Source of the DNA: Caballeronia hypogeia
GTDB lineage: Bacteria > Pseudomonadota > Gammaproteobacteria > Burkholderiales > Burkholderiaceae
Reading direction: 5' to 3'
Length of the DNA: 64,000 nt
NCBI RefSeq assembly: GCF_001544875.2
Contig: NZ_FCOA02000017.1
Coordinates: forward strand, 1 to 64,000
The notes under the pieces are model-generated. The model was not told where the DNA came from. It ran no database searches and saw nothing but the letters and a program-made list of their open reading frames with translations. Positions within the stretch are counted from its first letter, which is position 1; every line of letters begins with the position of its first letter. The position numbers were made by a program, and so were the translations under genes. Positions 16,915 to 25,782 of this stretch are shown piece after piece.

Positions 16915-18261
16915 TCAGACCTTGAACGGATGACGAAGCAGGATGGTTTCGTCGCGGTCCGGTCCGGTCGACACCATGTCGATCGGCACGCCTGCGACTT
17001 CCTGCACGCGCGTGAGGTACTTGCGCGCGTTTTCCGGCAGACCGTCCCATTGCGTGATGCCGATGGTGCTTTCCTTCCAGCCACCGAAGGTTTCGTACAC
17101 CGGCTCGCAACGCGCGACTTCCGACGCGCCACGCGGCAGGATGTCGACCAGCTTGCCGTCGAGCGTATAGCCCGTGCACAGCTTCACTTCGTCGAGGCCG
17201 TCGAGCACGTCGAGCTTGGTCATGCACAGGCCCGATATACCGTTGATCTGAATGGAACGGCGCAGCGCCGCGGCATCCAGCCAGCCGGTGCGGCGCGGAC
17301 GGCCCGTGACCGAACCGAATTCCTTGCCGACGGTCGCGAGATCCAGACCGACCTTGTCCTGACGCTGCGGATTGTCGGCGTCGTACAGTTCGCTCGGGAA
17401 CGGGCCCGAACCGACGCGCGTGCAATACGCCTTGGTGATGCCGAGAATGTAGTTCAGACGCTGAGGTCCGATGCCCGCGCCCGCCGTTGCCGCACCCGCC
17501 ACGCAGTTGCTCGACGTGACGAACGGATACGTGCCGTGATCGATATCGAGCAGCGTGCCTTGCGCGCCTTCGAACAGCAGATTGCTGCCGGCGTGGTTCG
17601 CGTCGTAGAGACGGCGGGAGACGTCGGTCACCATCGGCGCGAGACGGTCGGCGTAGCCGAGCATCGTGTCGAGCGTCTCCTGGAAGTCGACGGCCTTCGC
17701 GCCGAGATACTGCGTCAGCACGAAGTTGTGGAAGTCGAGCGCTTCGCGCAGGCGTTCTTCGAACACGACGCGGTCGAAGAGATCCTGCACGCGCAGGCCG
17801 CGACGCGCCACCTTGTCTTCGTACGCCGGGCCGATGCCACGGCCGGTCGTGCCGATCTTGCCGGCGCCGCGCTTGGCTTCGCGCGCCTGGTCGATGGCGA
17901 CGTGGTACGGGAGAACGAGTGTGGCGGCTTCGGAGATGAAGAGGCGCTTCTGAACGTCAATGCCCGCGGCTTCGAGTTCGTCGATCTCTTTGAAGAGCGC
18001 TTCCGGCGACAACACGACGCCATTGCCGATGTAACAGGCCGTGCCCGCGCGCATGATGCCCGACGGGATGAGGCGGAGAATGGTTTTCTTGCCGCCGATG
18101 ATGAGCGTGTGGCCGGCGTTATGACCGCCCTGGAAGCGCACGACGCCCTGGGCGTGGTCCGTCAGCCAGTCGACGATCTTGCCCTTGCCCTCATCACCCC
18201 ACTGGGTGCCCACCACAACGACATTGCGTCCCGGGTTCACATTCACTGCACTGGCAGACAT
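16915..18261 (-). CDS. purA: Adenylosuccinate synthetase
   Basis: Catalyses GTP-dependent joining of IMP and aspartate to adenylosuccinate, the first committed step to AMP. The 448 residues include the signature GTQWGDEGKGKIVDWL near the N-terminus, the FQGGHNAGHT motif, and the GTPase-like guanine site TKLDVLDGLDEV. Length is slightly above the usual 430 owing to a short N-terminal extension (MSASAVNVNPGRN). It lies directly downstream of hisZ, the usual arrangement in Burkholderiaceae, and is followed by a hairpin before the phosphoribosyltransferase gene. Confidence 0.96.
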   Translation of the reverse strand: MSASAVNVNPGRNVVVVGTQWGDEGKGKIVDWLTDHAQGVVRFQGGHNAGHTLIIGGKKTILRLIPSGIMRAGTACYIGNGVVLSPEALFKEIDELEAAGIDVQKRLFISEAATLVLPYHVAIDQAREAKRGAGKIGTTGRGIGPAYEDKVARRGLRVQDLFDRVVFEERLREALDFHNFVLTQYLGAKAVDFQETLDTMLGYADRLAPMVTDVSRRLYDANHAGSNLLFEGAQGTLLDIDHGTYPFVTSSNCVAGAATAGAGIGPQRLNYILGITKAYCTRVGSGPFPSELYDADNPQRQDKVGLDLATVGKEFGSVTGRPRRTGWLDAAALRRSIQINGISGLCMTKLDVLDGLDEVKLCTGYTLDGKLVDILPRGASEVARCEPVYETFGGWKESTIGITQWDGLPENARKYLTRVQEVAGVPIDMVSTGPDRDETILLRHPFKV

Positions 18262-18416
18262 GTTGATTCGTTAGCTGGTTAAAAACGTATTTTACCTATG
18301 TTCGCGAAAGCTTCCGAGTTTTTCGGGACGCGTTTCGCGAATTTGACACGCGCGCGTGATTGGCATCGGCTAAGCGAAATGCCTTGCCGATCAACCAATT
18401 GTATTCATCGCCCGCT

Positions 18417-19568
18417 TCAGGAGCGCGCCTCGACCACCCAGTTGCCGTCACGCTCGACGAGCACGCGGTCGAACGCGAATTCGTCCAGATCGTGGTCGTG
18501 GCCGGGCAGCGCCTGAATCACCACCTCGCCCGCCGCGCGCAGGGCCAGCACGGCCGCACGCAACGGTTCGTCGTGCTTCCACGGCGCGAGAATCGCGCTG
18601 CCGCGTGCGTCCATCGGCGAGATGCGCGCCACTTCGCGCAGGTCCAGCGAAAAGCCCGTCGCGGGCCGCGCACGGCCGTACGCAAGGCCGACATCGTCAT
18701 ACCGGCCGCCCCGCGCGACCGCGTTCGGCACGCCGTCGATATACGCGGAGAACATCACGCCGCTGTGATAGTCGTAACCGCGCAGGTCCGCCAGATCGAT
18801 CATCAGTTCCGCGCCTTCGACCTGGCCCGCGAGAAATGCGAGGTCGTCGAGCGCACGCGCGATCACCGGCAGATTCGGCAGACGGCCACGGGCGATCTGC
18901 AGCACCGACGCGTCGCCGTACAGCGTCGGCAGCGCCCGCAACGCCTCGCGCGGCACTTGCCCGAGATGCGCCGTCAGTTCGTGCAGACGCGGCACGTCCT
19001 TGCTCGCGAGCGCGTCATAAAGCGACTGGCCGAGCGACACCGCCGCCGGCTCCAGTTCCAGCAGCGCCTGCAGCACGCCCGCGTGACACAGGTCCAGACG
19101 CACTTTGCTCAGACCTGCGAGATGCAGCGAGTCGAGCATCAGTTGCTGGATCTCGAGATCGGCTTCGAGACCCGCGTGACCGTAGATTTCCGCGCCGACC
19201 TGAATCTGCTCGCGCGTCGCATGAAGGCCGCGCGGCCGCGTATGCAGCACGACGCCCGCATAGCACAGGCGCGTCACGCCCTGGCGGTTCAGCAAGTGCG
19301 CGTCGATGCGCGACACCTGCGGCGTGATGTCGGCGCGCAGGCCGAGCGTGCGGCCCGACAACTGATCGACGAGCTTGAAGGTGCGCAAATCCAGGTCGCC
19401 TCCGCCGCTAGTCAGCAGCGACTCGATGTATTCGAGCATCGGCGGCATGATGAGCTCATAGCCGTACGAGCGGAACCGGTCGAGCATGCTGCGGCGCAGC
19501 TCTTCGATCTTGCGGGCTTCCGACGGCAGGACGTCGGCGATATTCTCGGGCAGTAACCAGGTGGACAT
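18417..19568 (-). CDS. hisZ: ATP phosphoribosyltransferase regulatory subunit HisZ
   Basis: HisZ is a histidyl-tRNA-synthetase-like protein that binds short-form HisG and is needed for its activity and histidine feedback in the first step of histidine synthesis. The 383-residue protein starts MSTWLLPENIADVLPSEARK and carries class II synthetase-like motifs (FRSYGYELIMPPMLEY; TLGLRADITPQVSRI) without a C-terminal anticodon-binding domain, which separates it from the true HisS encoded at 27776-29125. ATG 19568 has an AGGA site 9-12 nt upstream; an earlier in-frame start at 19637 is less likely. Confidence 0.93.
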   Translation of the reverse strand: MSTWLLPENIADVLPSEARKIEELRRSMLDRFRSYGYELIMPPMLEYIESLLTSGGGDLDLRTFKLVDQLSGRTLGLRADITPQVSRIDAHLLNRQGVTRLCYAGVVLHTRPRGLHATREQIQVGAEIYGHAGLEADLEIQQLMLDSLHLAGLSKVRLDLCHAGVLQALLELEPAAVSLGQSLYDALASKDVPRLHELTAHLGQVPREALRALPTLYGDASVLQIARGRLPNLPVIARALDDLAFLAGQVEGAELMIDLADLRGYDYHSGVMFSAYIDGVPNAVARGGRYDDVGLAYGRARPATGFSLDLREVARISPMDARGSAILAPWKHDEPLRAAVLALRAAGEVVIQALPGHDHDLDEFAFDRVLVERDGNWVVEARS

Positions 19569-19704
19569 CGATAGCTTTCCTACGGGGCGCGAGGTTTGGC
19601 GTAACGGCACGCGGCGCTCGCGGACTTCAACGGTCAAGGACGAAAGGATAAGGACAAGATAGGCGATCCGGCCGCGCCCTGCCGGGCGAGACTCATTGTC
19701 GCGC

Positions 19705-19890
19705 TCATGTCGCGATGAGCAGCAGGATCAGGCCGAGCACCATAGCGATCAGCCCGCCGATGCGGATGTGGTGAATCGGCCGCTCCGCGATGCGGCGAAA
19801 AGTGTCGCGCCACGCGGTCGGAAAAACGAAGGGAAACATGCCTTCGATGATCAGCATCAACGCAATCGCGAGCAGTAACGTCTCGGCCAT
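19705..19890 (-). CDS. DUF2065 (YjeT-like) small membrane protein
   Basis: A 61-residue protein with two membrane segments (LLLAIALMLIIEGMFPFVF and GGLIAMVLGLILLLI) flanking a short basic loop, the layout of the DUF2065/YjeT family. It lies immediately downstream of hflC and upstream of hisZ, as YjeT does in many proteobacteria. The ATG at 19890 has an AGGA just upstream; an earlier in-frame start at 19980 would overlap hflC and add a basic stretch without family likeness. Function is unknown; a link to the HflKC complex is suggested only by position. Confidence 0.85.
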   Translation of the reverse strand: MAETLLLAIALMLIIEGMFPFVFPTAWRDTFRRIAERPIHHIRIGGLIAMVLGLILLLIAT

Positions 19891-19948
19891 GTCCTGGAAA
19901 ATGAAAAGCCGCGCGACCGGAAACATCCGGCGCGCGGCGCGAGCGGGA

Positions 19949-20851
19949 TCAGCGTTTCGCCGAGGCAGCCGCCGATGCATCCGGCGCGCCGCCCGTCGGG
20001 CTCTTCATGAAGCGGAAGAAATCGCTGCTCGGATCGACGACGATCACGTCGCCCGGCTTGAACGTCTTCTTATACGCTTCGAGGCTCTGATAGAACTGGT
20101 AGAACTGCGGATCGCGCCCGTAGGCATCGGCCGCTATGGCCGCCGCCTTACTATCTCCTTCGCCCTTGATCGACTGCGCCTGGCTGTAGGCGTCCGCGAG
20201 AATCTGCTGCTGCTCGCGCTCGGCGTCGGCCTTGATGCGGTCCGCCTCGGCCGTACCCTTGGCGCGTTCGTTCGACGCCGCCTGCTGGCGCGCCGCGATC
20301 ATGCGCTTGTAGACCGCGTCCGCCACTGCCGACGGAAAGTCGATGCGCGTCATCTGCAGATCGACGAGCTGCACGCCGAACGCCGCGGCCGCGCCTTCCA
20401 CGCTCTTCTGCGCCTCGCTTTCGAGCGCCTGCTGGCTGGCGAGCGCGTCGGTGAGCGAGCGCTTCGCGAAGGCGCTCGCGAGCGCCGTGCGCGCGAGCGC
20501 GACGATGCGTTCCTGCGCCGTCTGCGTGTTCTTCTCGTTGCTCTCGAAGAGCTTCAGGGGATCGGCGACGCGATACTTGATCACCGTGTTCACCAGCACT
20601 TCGTTCTTGTCCTCGGTCGAGAAGCGGTCGGCGCCGGATTCGTCGATGGTGAGCGTGCGCGTGTCAATGAGCGTGAGCGTCTGGAACGGAGGCGGCAGCT
20701 TGAAATGCAGGCCGGGACCTTCGAGACGCGGATTGCCTTCGCCATGCGCGGCGACCACGCCGGCATGTCTTTCGTCGACGGTGAAGATCATCGACGAGCC
20801 GATGAACAGCACGATGACGACCGCGACGACGAGCGCAATGATTCGATTCAT
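19949..20851 (-). CDS. hflC: Protease modulator HflC (SPFH/band 7)
   Basis: Inner-membrane SPFH protein that with HflK forms a large periplasm-facing cage around FtsH and modulates its proteolysis. One N-terminal membrane anchor (IIALVVAVVIVLFIGSSMIF) is followed by the band-7 domain (FTVDERHAGVVAAHGEG) and an Ala/Glu-rich helical region near residues 200-240. The 300-residue length is typical. It starts 11 bp after the hflK stop and is followed closely by the DUF2065 gene, so one operon is clear. Confidence 0.94.
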   Translation of the reverse strand: MNRIIALVVAVVIVLFIGSSMIFTVDERHAGVVAAHGEGNPRLEGPGLHFKLPPPFQTLTLIDTRTLTIDESGADRFSTEDKNEVLVNTVIKYRVADPLKLFESNEKNTQTAQERIVALARTALASAFAKRSLTDALASQQALESEAQKSVEGAAAAFGVQLVDLQMTRIDFPSAVADAVYKRMIAARQQAASNERAKGTAEADRIKADAEREQQQILADAYSQAQSIKGEGDSKAAAIAADAYGRDPQFYQFYQSLEAYKKTFKPGDVIVVDPSSDFFRFMKSPTGGAPDASAAASAKR

Positions 20852-20862
20852 GTTCGCGCTCC

Positions 20863-22305
20863 TTACTGCAGGTCTTCGGATCGGCTGCGCGAGCGGAACG
20901 CATCGCGCGAGCGCATCGAGTCGGAGCCGGCATTCGCGCTCGCGCCGCTGGCGGCGCTTGCCGGGATGGCCGGCGCGGCGGAAGCGGGTGTCGACGCCGG
21001 CGCCGCGTTCTGCGCGCGCGCCTGCTGTCCGTCGGCGGCCGGGACGTTCGCCGCGGTGGCGCCGCTCGCGCCCTCTGCCGTTTCCTTCGCCTGCTGACGA
21101 TTGGCCTCGACGAGCTTGTCGAGCGGCAGATAGACGACGTTGTTGCCTGCCTTGCTGTCGACGAACACCTTGGTGGTACGCGAGTAGATCTGCTGCATCG
21201 TGTCCAGGTACATGCGTTGACGGATGACCGCGGGCGCCTTTGAGTATTCGGCGTAGACCTCCTTGAAGCGCTCCGCGTCGCCCTGCGCCTGCGTGACTTC
21301 GCGATTGCTGTAGGCGCGCGCCTCGTCGATCAGCTTGGCCGCGTCGGCCTTGGCGCGCGGCAGCAACTGGTCCGCGTACGCTTGCGCCGTGTCGCGGGCG
21401 CGTTCGTTGTCCTGGCGCACGCGCGCCGCCTCCTCGAACGCCGACTGAACCTGCTGCGGCACCTGCACGCTCTGCACCGCTACACCCGTCACCTGCAGGC
21501 CCGTGCGGTACGTATCGAGCGAACGCTGAATGGTTTCGATCAGGCGCGTGCGCAGCGACTCGCGATCCTTGTACAGGATGTCGTCGGTCTTGAGGCCGCC
21601 CGCGATCTCGCGGATCGCCGACTGCGCGGCCTGCGTGACGCTGTCGTCCGCATTGACGCTGCGGTACAGGAAATCCGTGGGCGACTTGATCTGGTACTGC
21701 ACGGCGAACCGCACGTCTACGATATCGGCGTCGTTCGTCAGGAGCGACGCGTCGCGCACGTTGCTCTGCGAGAGCGCGGTGCCGCGCCCCACTTCGACCG
21801 AGCGGACCTGCGAGGTATCAACGATTTCGTTCGACTGGAACGGATACGGCAGGCGCCAGTGAATGCCCTGCGAGACCGTCTGACGGTACTTGCCGAACTG
21901 CGAGACGACGCCGACATGGCCGTCCTGCACAACGAACACGCCGCTGCCGAGATAGATGGCGATCAGCACGCCGATGACGACGCCCACGCCGATCTTCGTG
22001 CCGCGGCCGTTGTCGCGCGGCGCGCCGTTGCCGTTGCCGGGCTTGCGTCCGAACATGCCGGCGATGCGGCGATTGAACTCACGCCACATTTCGTCGAGAT
22101 CGGGCGGACCTTCGTCCTTGCCATTCGGACGCTTGCCGTCCTGCGGGCGCTTCGTGTCGTTCTTCACGCCATTGCCGTCGCCCCGCCCCCAGCGCGGATC
22201 GTTGATCGAAAAGACGGCATGTTCGGCGTGCCGGTTAGTCCGCTCTTTGTAGTCGTTCACTCGGTGATTCACCATTGGACAGCGGGGTCGATATCGTTCC
22301 GACAC
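20863..22305 (-). CDS. hflK: FtsH protease activity modulator HflK
   Basis: Partner of HflC in the FtsH-regulating SPFH complex. A Gly/Asn-rich cytoplasmic N-terminus (FSINDPRWGRGDGNG, PPDLDEMWREFNRR), one membrane helix (IGVGVVIGVLIAIYLGSGVF), the band-7 domain (VVQDGHVGVVSQFGKY) and an Ala-rich C-terminal tail are visible. Three starts compete: GTG 22305 with a GGAGA site lying in the hflX end, ATG 22275, and GTG 22260, where the family-like NDYKERT begins. I give the longest (480 residues); the last may be the true one. Translation is probably coupled to hflX, whose stop lies 3 bp upstream. Confidence 0.92.
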   Translation of the reverse strand: MSERYRPRCPMVNHRVNDYKERTNRHAEHAVFSINDPRWGRGDGNGVKNDTKRPQDGKRPNGKDEGPPDLDEMWREFNRRIAGMFGRKPGNGNGAPRDNGRGTKIGVGVVIGVLIAIYLGSGVFVVQDGHVGVVSQFGKYRQTVSQGIHWRLPYPFQSNEIVDTSQVRSVEVGRGTALSQSNVRDASLLTNDADIVDVRFAVQYQIKSPTDFLYRSVNADDSVTQAAQSAIREIAGGLKTDDILYKDRESLRTRLIETIQRSLDTYRTGLQVTGVAVQSVQVPQQVQSAFEEAARVRQDNERARDTAQAYADQLLPRAKADAAKLIDEARAYSNREVTQAQGDAERFKEVYAEYSKAPAVIRQRMYLDTMQQIYSRTTKVFVDSKAGNNVVYLPLDKLVEANRQQAKETAEGASGATAANVPAADGQQARAQNAAPASTPASAAPAIPASAASGASANAGSDSMRSRDAFRSRSRSEDLQ

Positions 22306-22308
22306 GGA

Positions 22309-23577
22309 TCAGTCTCCGTTCGCGGGAACCTTGTGATCGTCACGTGTTTCGGCCGGCCGGTGGTCCTCCGGCGGCGCGTTCGTGTCGTGTGTGGCGTTTG
22401 ACCCGGACTGCGTGGATTCCTCGGCCTCGGGCGCCTCGTGCGGTTCCGACGTTTCCGCGAGCACGCTGGGCAGGCCCGCTTCCGCTTCCCCGGATTCCGC
22501 CATGGCGATTTCAGCGATGGCAGCGCGCAGCGCATCGAGCCCCTGACCCGTGCGCGCGCTCAGAAAGACGCGCGAAATATTACCATACTCGTCCCTTTCA
22601 ACCGCCTCGCCACGGGCTTCGAGCTCAGGCACCGCATCGATCTTGTTGAAGACGAGGATCTGGCGAATGTTGTCCGCGCCGATGCCGCGCAACACCTCGT
22701 TCACCTGATCGATCTGATCCAGGCGCACCGCGCTCGATGCATCGACGACATGCAGCAGCACGTCCGCGTGAATGGTTTCCTCCAGCGTCGCGCGGAATGC
22801 GGCGACGAGCTGGTGCGGCAGTTCGCGGATGAACCCGACCGTGTCCGATACCACCACGTGCCCCGCTTCCTCGCCCAAGAACACGCGGCGGGAGGTGGTG
22901 TCGAGCGTCGCGAAAAGCTGATTGGCGGCATACGCCTGCGCCTTCGTCAACGCGTTGAAGAGCGTGGACTTGCCCGCGTTCGTATAGCCGACGAGCGACA
23001 CCGACATCGTCCGGTTACGCACGCGCTGACGACGCTGCGTGCCATGCTGACGGCGCAGCTTTTCAAGCCGCGACTTGAGCGCCTTGATGCGCTCGCCGAT
23101 CAGCCGGCGGTCCGTTTCGAGCTGCGTTTCGCCAGGTCCGCGCAAGCCGATACCGCCCTTCTGACGTTCGAGGTGGGTCCATGCGCGAATCAGGCGCGTG
23201 GACAAATATTGCAGTTGCGCGAGTTCGACCTGCAGCTTGCCTTCGTGACTGCGGGCGCGCTGCGCGAAGATATCGAGAATGAGACTCGTACGGTCGACTA
23301 CGCGACGATTCAGCGCGACTTCGAGATTGCGCTGCTGCGCAGGTGCGAGCGCGTGATTGAAGATGACGAGTTCGACGTCGTTCGCGTCGCACTGCAGGCG
23401 CAGTTCCTCGACCTTGCCGGAGCCGATGAACATTTTGGCATCGGGGCTCGAACGGCGGCCGGTGAGCGTGACGGCGGGATGGGCGCCCGCACTCTGTGCG
23501 AGCAGGCTGAGTTCTTCCAGACTGGCTTCGAAATCGATCTTGCCGAAGTCGATGCCTACAAGCGCTGCGTTGATCAA
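22309..23577 (-). CDS. hflX: Ribosome-associated GTPase HflX
   Basis: GTPase that splits stalled ribosomes, especially under heat stress. It has the N-terminal HflX domain (GRRSSPDAKMFIGSGKVEEL), the Gly-rich coiled-coil hinge (KGGIGLRGPGETQLETDRR) and the G domain with GYTNAGKSTLFN, DTVGFI and NKID. The last 70 or so residues are an acidic, disordered-looking extension (EPHEAPEAEEST). No ATG fits the N-terminus: the family sequence INAALVGIDFGK is preceded by TTG at 23577, and an ATT lies two codons upstream; no clear ribosome site was seen. It lies downstream of hfq and upstream of hflK, the conserved order. Confidence 0.93.
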   Translation of the reverse strand: MINAALVGIDFGKIDFEASLEELSLLAQSAGAHPAVTLTGRRSSPDAKMFIGSGKVEELRLQCDANDVELVIFNHALAPAQQRNLEVALNRRVVDRTSLILDIFAQRARSHEGKLQVELAQLQYLSTRLIRAWTHLERQKGGIGLRGPGETQLETDRRLIGERIKALKSRLEKLRRQHGTQRRQRVRNRTMSVSLVGYTNAGKSTLFNALTKAQAYAANQLFATLDTTSRRVFLGEEAGHVVVSDTVGFIRELPHQLVAAFRATLEETIHADVLLHVVDASSAVRLDQIDQVNEVLRGIGADNIRQILVFNKIDAVPELEARGEAVERDEYGNISRVFLSARTGQGLDALRAAIAEIAMAESGEAEAGLPSVLAETSEPHEAPEAEESTQSGSNATHDTNAPPEDHRPAETRDDHKVPANGD

Positions 23578-23664
23578 ATTAATGGTATTAAGTTTTTGAA
23601 GCGACCGGCGAGTTGCTTAATGTTCGCTTTGGAATGGCAAATAGGCGCCGGTCGCAAGCATGGT

Positions 23665-23901
23665 TTAGGACGATTCAGCGTCCGGGTGGAAATTCACCGG
23701 ACGGGCGGGCACAACCGTGGAAATGGCGTGCTTATAGACCATCTGGGTGACCGTATTTCGGAGCAACACGACGTACTGGTCGAAAGATTCGATGTTTCCT
23801 TGAAGCTTGATGCCGTTGACCAAATAGATCGACACCGGCACGTGCTCTTTACGCAGTGCGTTCAAAAACGGGTCTTGTAACAATTGCCCTTTGTTGCTCA
23901 T
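23665..23901 (-). CDS. hfq: RNA chaperone Hfq
   Basis: Hexameric Sm-like chaperone that pairs small RNAs with mRNAs. The 78-residue protein has Sm1 (VSIYLVNGIKLQGNIESFD) and Sm2 (YKHAISTVVP) motifs and the proximal-face QLLQDPFLNALRK. The C-terminal tail is short (ARPVNFHPDAESS). ATG 23901 has a GGAG ribosome site 7 nt upstream. Gene order der-hfq-hflX is conserved in betaproteobacteria. A -10-like TATAGT about 75 bp upstream suggests its own promoter. Confidence 0.97.
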   Translation of the reverse strand: MSNKGQLLQDPFLNALRKEHVPVSIYLVNGIKLQGNIESFDQYVVLLRNTVTQMVYKHAISTVVPARPVNFHPDAESS

Positions 23902-23974
23902 AGCAAACTCCGTGTTTTTTTGCAGGTTGGAAGTATTGTGGACGAAGAAAAAGAGATCCGCCGACAATCGCTAC

Positions 23975-23980
23975 ACTATA
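23975..23980 (-). promoter_or_regulatory. Candidate -10 element for hfq
   Basis: TATAGT on the minus strand, with an A/T-richer stretch upstream (GTGATTTAGCG) and a leader of about 65-70 nt before the hfq start. The -35 is weak, so confidence is low. Confidence 0.35.
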
Positions 23981-24062
23981 GCCGATTTTCGCTAAATCAC
24001 GTTTTCGGCACCAGATCGGCCAAATGGCCTAAGGCGCCGTGGCGCAAGGCTTCACGCGGTTC

Positions 24063-25403
24063 TCATTCCTTGTCCGCGTAAGGGTTTCGGCTCGACCGAA
24101 ACTCTATGCGAAGTGGAGTGCCGGCGAGTCCAAAAGTTTCGCGAAAGCGCCCTTCCAGATAACGCTTGTACGTGTCCGTGACCGCGTCGAGCGCATTGCC
24201 GTGCACGACGATAATCGGCGGATTTTGCCCGCCCTGGTGCGCATAACGCAACTTCGGGCGTACCGGACCGCGGCGGCGCGGCTGCTGGAATTCCACCGCT
24301 TCGATGAGCGCGCGCGTGAGCTTCGGCGTGGGCAGCTTGGCCATCGCGGCGGCGTAAGCGTCGTCGACCGATTTCATCAATGCGCCGATGCCAGTCTTCT
24401 CAAGCGCCGAGACGTAGTGGAATTTAGCAAAGTCCAGAAACTTGAGCTTGCGGGTAAGGTCGGCCTTGGTGCGCTCGCGCACATGCGAGTCGAGCCCGTC
24501 CCACTTGTTCACGCCGACCACCAGCGCGCGGCCCTGCTCGACCACGAATCCGGCGATATGCGCGTCCTGCTCCGAAATGTCCTGTTGGGCGTCGAGCAGC
24601 AGGATCACGACGTTCGCGTCCGCGATCGACTGCAGCGTCTTGACCACCGAGAACTTCTCGATGGCTTCGAACACCTTGCCGCGACGGCGCAAACCCGCCG
24701 TGTCGATCAAGGTGTATTTGCGGCCTTGTCGCTCGAAATCAACGTAGATCGAATCGCGCGTGGTGCCCGGCATGTCGAACGCGATCACGCGCTCCTCGCC
24801 GATCAGCGTGTTCACGAGCGTCGACTTGCCGACGTTCGGCCGCCCGACGATCGCGATTTTCACGCCATGCTGCGCCTTCTCTTCCTCGGTTTCTTCCGGC
24901 TGATCCGTGTACGCGATGTCGAGCGCGTCGTTGATCATCTCCAGCACGCCGTCGCCGTGCGCCGCCGAAATCGCGCGCGGATCGCCGAGACCCAGCTCAT
25001 AGAAGTCCGACGCGACCGCCGTGTACTTCATGCCCTCGGCCTTGTTCACGACGAGAAAGAGCGGCCGGCCGGTCTTGCGCAGGTAGTCCGCGATGGACTT
25101 GTCCTGCGGCGCCAGGCCGTTGCGCCCGTCGACGATGAACACGACGATGTCCGCTTCCTCCACGGCCTGACGCGTCTGACGCGCCATTTCGTGCAGAATG
25201 CCGTCCTTCGCGACCGGCTCGAAGCCGCCCGTGTCCACCACGAGATACGGGCGCTCGCCGCCCAGGCGGCCTTCGCCGTAGTGACGGTCGCGCGTGAGGC
25301 CCGGCAGGTCCGCGACGAGTGCGTCGCGCGAGCGCGTGAGCCGGTTGAAGAGAGTCGATTTCCCCACATTGGGGCGCCCGACGAGGGCAATCACGGGTTT
25401 CAT
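24063..25403 (-). CDS. der: Ribosome biogenesis GTPase Der (EngA)
   Basis: Essential double-GTPase for 50S subunit assembly. Two tandem G domains are seen, each with GRPNVGKST (near residues 8 and 190), plus NKAEG/NKWDG guanine motifs, and a C-terminal KH-like domain (TDTYKRYLEGRFRETFG). The 446-residue length from ATG 25403 (MKPVIALVGRPN) is standard; a longer in-frame start at 25454 adds unrelated residues. It lies between bamB and hfq. Confidence 0.96.
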   Translation of the reverse strand: MKPVIALVGRPNVGKSTLFNRLTRSRDALVADLPGLTRDRHYGEGRLGGERPYLVVDTGGFEPVAKDGILHEMARQTRQAVEEADIVVFIVDGRNGLAPQDKSIADYLRKTGRPLFLVVNKAEGMKYTAVASDFYELGLGDPRAISAAHGDGVLEMINDALDIAYTDQPEETEEEKAQHGVKIAIVGRPNVGKSTLVNTLIGEERVIAFDMPGTTRDSIYVDFERQGRKYTLIDTAGLRRRGKVFEAIEKFSVVKTLQSIADANVVILLLDAQQDISEQDAHIAGFVVEQGRALVVGVNKWDGLDSHVRERTKADLTRKLKFLDFAKFHYVSALEKTGIGALMKSVDDAYAAAMAKLPTPKLTRALIEAVEFQQPRRRGPVRPKLRYAHQGGQNPPIIVVHGNALDAVTDTYKRYLEGRFRETFGLAGTPLRIEFRSSRNPYADKE

Positions 25404-25696
25404 CTGATGTTGTTCAAGGTTGAACGCAAGGCGGACGCGGTACGCGCGGTTCAAACGTCTCGTTGCGTTCCGCTACGCCGCGCAATGGCTGCGCTTGTCA
25501 AAATTAGCATGGATTGGGCTTGCCGCACGCGAGGCGCGCCGGTGAATCAAGCCTTCGGCGGTCGATCGCCGGCTTTGCCTCATCTCGAGGCCGTTTCTTG
25601 CGCGGCGAGTTCGCGCACGCTTCGTTATTACGTCCCTGCTTTTGCATGCAGGTTGTGTCGCGATGCGCGCGCGGCGCATCACCTTCTTTCTCGTGC

Positions 25697-25715
25697 GGCC
25701 CGGGGTTGCCGGGCC
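25697..25715. repeat. GC-rich inverted repeat downstream of bamB
   Basis: Perfect 7-bp arms GGCCCGG / CCGGGCC with a 5-nt loop. No T-run follows on the minus strand, so it is not a standard intrinsic terminator. Confidence 0.5.
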
Positions 25716-25741
25716 TGCCGCGCGGCGCGCTTGCTACTCGA

Positions 25742-25774
25742 CGAGCGCGAGGGATTCAAGTCCCTCGCGGCTCG
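25742..25774. repeat. Inverted repeat just after the bamB stop
   Basis: Arms CGAGCGCGAGGGA and TCCCTCGCGGCTCG pair over 13 bp with one bulged G around the loop TTCAAG. It sits 8 bp past the bamB stop. There is no T-run on the minus strand; it may protect the 3' end or aid Rho-dependent ending. Confidence 0.6.
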
Positions 25775-25782
25775 CTGCGACT

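Larger units (their letters stand above)
25404..25782. other. Long intergenic region between bamB end and der start, with two GC-rich hairpins
   Basis: A 379-bp gap, long for this tightly packed series. Near the bamB end it holds two hairpins (25742-25774 and 25697-25715), described separately. The der-proximal half shows no clear gene; a der promoter may lie here. Confidence 0.5.

Noticed and set aside
25742..25774. tRNA-like T-arm (GGATTCAAGTCC)
   Set aside because: Base 54 would be A instead of T and there is no D-arm, anticodon arm or acceptor stem nearby; it is simply an inverted repeat.
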